In this document: positions 6,139 through 8,408 of the stretch, piece after piece
How the letters are laid out: every line of letters begins with the position of its first letter
Position numbering within the stretch: position 1 is the stretch's first letter
Notes under the pieces: model-generated
Database searches by the model: none
What the model was told of the DNA's origin: nothing
What the model saw: the letters and a program-made list of their open reading frames with translations, nothing else
Assembly: GCA_027489475.1 (NCBI GenBank)
Contig: JAIXZQ010000274.1
Coordinates: 1-8,408, forward strand
Reading direction: 5' to 3'
Source: Methylophilus sp.
Lineage (GTDB): Bacteria; Pseudomonadota; Gammaproteobacteria; Burkholderiales; Methylophilaceae
Length of the DNA: 8,408 nucleotides
Program-made: the position numbers and the translations under genes

Positions 6139-7011
6139 TTATTTTACTTCTGCAGCTGGAGCAGCTTCGGCTGGCGCAGCTTCAGCAGGAGCAGCTTCGG
6201 CAGCTGGCGCGGCTTCAGCGGCTGGCGCAGCTTCGGCTGGTGCAGCTTGCTCAGCGGCTGGGGCTTCTGCAGGCGCAGCTTCTTCAGATTTTTTACCCAA
6301 CAGTGAGAAAACCAACACAGCAGCAACTGCGGCAATAATCCAAGGCAGCAATTTGTTACCGCCTTTAGCACCCGCACCCGCGCCATGGGCGATTTTGGTG
6401 ATTTCAGAGGCAGCAGCAGCTGGATCAGCGGCACCGTAGATAGCGGCACCAGCAACCACGATATCCGCACCAGCGTCGACCACTTGTTTAGTAGTTGCAG
6501 CTTTTACGCCACCAGCGACTGACACTTTAGCGCCTGTTTTCAGACCTGAAACCAAGCCTAAGTCAGCAAATGGGGTTTGACCAGCAGCTTGTTGATCCAA
6601 ACCAGTGTGCACACCAATGATATGTGCGCCCAATTTGACCACTTCCAGGGTGCGGGCTTTTTTGTCTTTTACATTGATCAAGTCGATTTGTGCTTCTTTA
6701 CCGTATTTGTTGGCGGCATCAATTACACCTTTGATGGTACCGATATCAGCTGTACCCAATACGGTACAAATGTCTGCACCTGCTTTGTAGAATGGCTCAG
6801 CTTCGTAGAAACCAGCATCCATGGTTTTCAGGTCAACCAAGATTTTATTGTTTGGGAACTTAGCGCGCAGGGCTTTCAACAGTTCGATACCGTTATGCTT
6901 AATGCATGGGGTACCGATTTCTAGGATGTCGACGTGCGGTGCTACTTTGGCTGCCAAAGCGATTGTCGCGTCAAAATCCAATGAGTCTAATGCCATCTGG
7001 GTTTGTGCCAT
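6139..7011 (-). CDS. hps: 3-hexulose-6-phosphate synthase with a C-terminal membrane helix and Ala/Pro/Glu tail
   Basis: HPS condenses formaldehyde with ribulose 5-phosphate to give hexulose 6-phosphate, the entry reaction of the RuMP cycle. Residues 1-209 match the whole length of ordinary HPS: start MAQTQMALDSLD, substrate site ILEIGTPCIKHNG at 29-41, catalytic DLKTMD (Asp60, Lys62, Asp65) shared by the OMP decarboxylase superfamily, GVHTGLDQQ at 133-141, and VAGGV and VAGAAIYG phosphate loops. An unusual extension follows: a Gly/Ala/Lys linker at 210-220, a hydrophobic helix LLPWIIAAVAAVLVFSLLG at 221-239, then KK and a tail of AAPAE/AAPAAE units to residue 290. Catalytic residues look intact, so I infer an active enzyme that may be membrane-tethered. 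The Shine-Dalgarno GGAGG (7024-7020) lies eight bases before the ATG. The isomerase partner (hpi) is not in the window. Confidence 0.93.
   Translation of the reverse strand: MAQTQMALDSLDFDATIALAAKVAPHVDILEIGTPCIKHNGIELLKALRAKFPNNKILVDLKTMDAGFYEAEPFYKAGADICTVLGTADIGTIKGVIDAANKYGKEAQIDLINVKDKKARTLEVVKLGAHIIGVHTGLDQQAAGQTPFADLGLVSGLKTGAKVSVAGGVKAATTKQVVDAGADIVVAGAAIYGAADPAAAASEITKIAHGAGAGAKGGNKLLPWIIAAVAAVLVFSLLGKKSEEAAPAEAPAAEQAAPAEAAPAAEAAPAAEAAPAEAAPAEAAPAAEVK
6142..6285 (-). repeat. AAPAE/AAPAAE-coding repeat tract in hps
   Basis: The 3' end of hps consists of related 15- and 18-base units encoding AAPAE or AAPAAE, with recurring plus-strand cores such as GCGCAGCTTC and GAGCAGCTTCGG. Units differ at third codon positions (GCA, GCG, GCT, GCC all occur), so the repeat is not freshly made, yet it could still change length by slippage. 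The encoded tail is acidic and probably extended or disordered. Confidence 0.85.
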
Positions 7012-7019
7012 GTTTTCTT

Positions 7020-7041
7020 CCTCCGAGTTTGCTCTATTTTA
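7020..7041 (-). promoter_or_regulatory. hps ribosome binding site and possible -10 box
   Basis: GGAGG at 7024-7020 is the strongest ribosome binding site in the window and fits a highly expressed enzyme. TAAAAT at 7041-7036 could be a -10 giving a leader of about 18 bases, but no -35 match stands at the proper distance (CTGCGC there). The promoter call is tentative, and an activator may be needed; the ribosome binding site is well supported. Confidence 0.45.
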
Positions 7042-7056
7042 AAATCCAATGAATCA

Positions 7057-7081
7057 ATGCGCAGCAATTATGCAAACGCAA
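7057..7081. promoter_or_regulatory. Operator-like dyad upstream of hps, related to that of hisB
   Basis: The plus-strand left half is ATGCGCAGCAAT (7057-7068) and the right half TATGCAAACGCAA (7069-7081). Aligned to the hisB element read on the minus strand (ATGCGTAGCATT, then ATTGCAACGCAT), 19 of 24 columns agree with one inserted base. The symmetric GCA/TGC and TGCG/CGCA blocks are kept. If the -10 at 7041-7036 is right, this site is centred about 40 bases upstream of the start, where an activator or a blocking repressor could bind. Confidence 0.5.
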
Positions 7082-7088
7082 CCCTCAC

Positions 7089-7104
7089 TGCACATTTATG
7101 TACA
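7089..7104. promoter_or_regulatory. 16-base dyad upstream of hps
   Basis: TGCACAT at 7089-7095 and ATGTACA at 7098-7104 are inverted repeats matching at six of seven positions around a TT centre. CCCT at 7082-7085 and AGGG at 7107-7110 extend the symmetry loosely. It may be a second protein-binding site in the hps control region or a transcript hairpin; nothing identifies the binder. Confidence 0.35.
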
Positions 7105-7162
7105 ATAGGGTGCATCATAACCGCATTTCCACCTAAATGACAATCATTGCGGCGATATTTTT

Positions 7163-7202
7163 AGTCCCTAATCAAGTCTTTTATCGACTAATCTCAGGGA
7201 CT
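7163..7202. repeat. Inverted repeat between hisC and hps
   Basis: AGTCCCT at 7163-7169 pairs perfectly with AGGGACT at 7196-7202. Inside it, AGTC at 7175-7178 pairs with GACT at 7186-7189. It starts 20 bases after the hisC stop, where a terminator for hisDC would be expected. On the minus strand, however, AAAAATAT follows rather than a T-run, so it is not a canonical intrinsic terminator. It may protect the hisC mRNA 3' end or bind a protein. Confidence 0.5.
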
Positions 7203-7222
7203 TACAGGCAGATGTGTGAGTT

Positions 7223-8296
7223 TTAGGTCCTGGTCGCCTTGATTAAGGTGCGTAAGGCCGCAATCAGCGCGGTATGCGCTTCTGGCTTACCGATGGTGAT
7301 GCGTAAAAAGGACGCAATCCGCGTGGGTTTTTTAAAATGTCGCACAATGACTGCCTGTTCACGTAGGCCTTGTGCTAACTGCTCTCCGTCATACTCAGGA
7401 TGTCGCGCAAAAATGAAGTTCGCCCCTGAAGGCAGCACTTCAAAGCCTAACTGCGTCAATTCAGCAACCAATGCGCTACGTGAGGCCATAACTTGCGCCC
7501 GCGTATGCTGAAAATAGGCTTCATCTTGCAAAGCAGCAATGGCGCCTGCCTCCGCAAAACGATCAATCGGATAAGAATTAAAACTGTCTTTGACCCGCAC
7601 CAACGCTTCAATCAATGCCGCATCGCCGAGCGCGTAGCCTACCCGCAAGCCGGCCAATGACCGTGCCTTAGAATAGGTGTGCGTCACCAGCAAGTTTGGA
7701 TAACGATGAATCAGGGACACGGCTGACTCGGTGCCAAAATCGACATAAGCCTCATCGACCACCACCACTGACTGGTGATTGGCTTGCAATAGACGCTCAA
7801 TGGCACTCAGCGGCAAAGGAATGCCGGTTGGCGCGTTGGGATTAGGGAAGATAATGCCGCCATTGGGACGCAGATAATCGTCAATCACAATCTCAAACTG
7901 ATCATTCAGCGGCACGGTCTGATAATCAATCCCGTATAAACCACAATACACCGGATAAAAGCTGTAGCTAATATCTGGAAACAGCAAAGGCAAGTCATGT
8001 TTAAGCAAGGCTTGAAACACATGCGCCAACACTTCATCCGAGCCATTGCCGACAAACACTTGATTGGCTTGCAAGCCATGGTAATCGGCAATCGCCGCTT
8101 TTAGCCGACTGGAGTCAGGGTCTGGATATAAGCGCAAACTGTCTGCGGCCTCAGCTTGAAGGGCAGCCAACACCGCTGGACTGGGGCCGTAGGGGTTTTC
8201 GTTGGTATTGAGCTTAATCAGATTGTGCAGTTTAGGTTGCTCGCCGGGCACATACGGGGTGAGACGGTGAACAAGTGCGCTCCAGTATTGACTCAG
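7223..8296 (-). CDS. hisC: Histidinol-phosphate aminotransferase HisC, apparent CTG start
   Basis: HisC is the PLP-dependent transaminase that converts imidazole acetol phosphate to histidinol phosphate. From the CTG the product is 357 residues. Motifs are [26 protein letters not shown] (cofactor Asn), [10 protein letters not shown] (Asp and Tyr) and the PLP-lysine in [17 protein letters not shown] (Lys210). The start needs care. The only standard alternative, GTG at 8251, drops the conserved N-terminal stretch [15 protein letters not shown], whose LTPY part is widely conserved in the family. Upstream the frame is open only to the hisD stop at 8308-8306. Between them the sole near-start is CTG at 8296-8294, exactly where a family ATG would sit (LSQYWSALV). 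No Shine-Dalgarno sequence is visible, so coupling to hisD is likely. Confidence 0.9.
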   Translation of the reverse strand: MSQYWSALVHRLTPYVPGEQPKLHNLIKLNTNENPYGPSPAVLAALQAEAADSLRLYPDPDSSRLKAAIADYHGLQANQVFVGNGSDEVLAHVFQALLKHDLPLLFPDISYSFYPVYCGLYGIDYQTVPLNDQFEIVIDDYLRPNGGIIFPNPNAPTGIPLPLSAIERLLQANHQSVVVVDEAYVDFGTESAVSLIHRYPNLLVTHTYSKARSLAGLRVGYALGDAALIEALVRVKDSFNSYPIDRFAEAGAIAALQDEAYFQHTRAQVMASRSALVAELTQLGFEVLPSGANFIFARHPEYDGEQLAQGLREQAVIVRHFKKPTRIASFLRITIGKPEAHTALIAALRTLIKATRT

Positions 8297-8305
8297 AGCC
8301 GGCCG

Positions 8306-8408
8306 TTATTTGAGACGATATTCGGCGCTTCGGGCGTGGGCTTGCAAGCCTTCACCATATGCCAAAGTCGCAGCAATTTTGCCTAAGGTTTGTGCGCCCG
8401 CTGACGAC
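8306..8408 (-). CDS. hisD: Histidinol dehydrogenase HisD, C-terminal fragment
   Basis: Only the last 34 codons and one base are in the window; the rest lies beyond the right edge. The translation [20 protein letters not shown] followed by [13 protein letters not shown] and TAA matches the C-terminus of HisD, where the LAxGEGLxAHARSAExR block includes the conserved zinc-site His. HisD performs the last two oxidations from histidinol to histidine. The stop lies nine bases before the proposed hisC start and in the same frame. Confidence 0.92.
   Translation of the reverse strand, partial: SSAGAQTLGKIAATLAYGEGLQAHARSAEYRLK

Noticed and set aside
6135..6338. Plus-strand open frame rich in Leu and Gln opposite the hps tail.
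   Set aside because: It is the complement of the AAPAE repeat tract; its repetitive composition is inherited from the antisense gene.

Overview
The window looks like chromosomal DNA of a methylotrophic betaproteobacterium of the family Methylophilaceae; roughly even base composition would fit Methylophilus, but the genus is an inference. Two things point there. One is a gene for 3-hexulose-6-phosphate synthase, the formaldehyde-fixing enzyme of the ribulose monophosphate (RuMP) cycle. The other is the typical betaproteobacterial his-HIT-tat gene order. Every gene I can support lies on the minus strand, so the biological order runs from right to left.

From right to left: the last 34 codons of hisD (8408-8306); hisC (7223-8296), which seems to start at a CTG in the same frame as hisD; a 211-base regulatory gap (7012-7222) with several dyads; hps (6139-7011), with a strong ribosome binding site and its own intrinsic terminator (6076-6105); a promoter and operator-like dyad (5984-6035); then a tightly packed run hisB, hisH, hisA, hisF, hisI, hisE, a HIT-family hydrolase, tatA, tatB and tatC (5963-352). 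Positions 1-351 hold no recognisable gene, only small hairpins.

The his genes supply most of histidine biosynthesis after PRPP is joined to ATP: HisE and HisI process PR-ATP, HisA isomerises the product, HisH/HisF make imidazole glycerol phosphate and AICAR, and HisB, HisC and HisD carry it to histidine. HisG and the histidinol-phosphate phosphatase are not in view. TatABC form a complete twin-arginine protein export system and probably share the hisB transcript.

The most unusual features concern hps. It sits as a separate transcription unit inside the his cluster. Its product carries a predicted membrane helix and an Ala/Pro/Glu repeat tail after a complete catalytic domain. A 24-25 base dyad upstream of hps closely resembles one over the predicted hisB transcription start, suggesting that one regulator may control both. 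Other points are the CTG start of hisC and the absence of a Shine-Dalgarno sequence at hisB.
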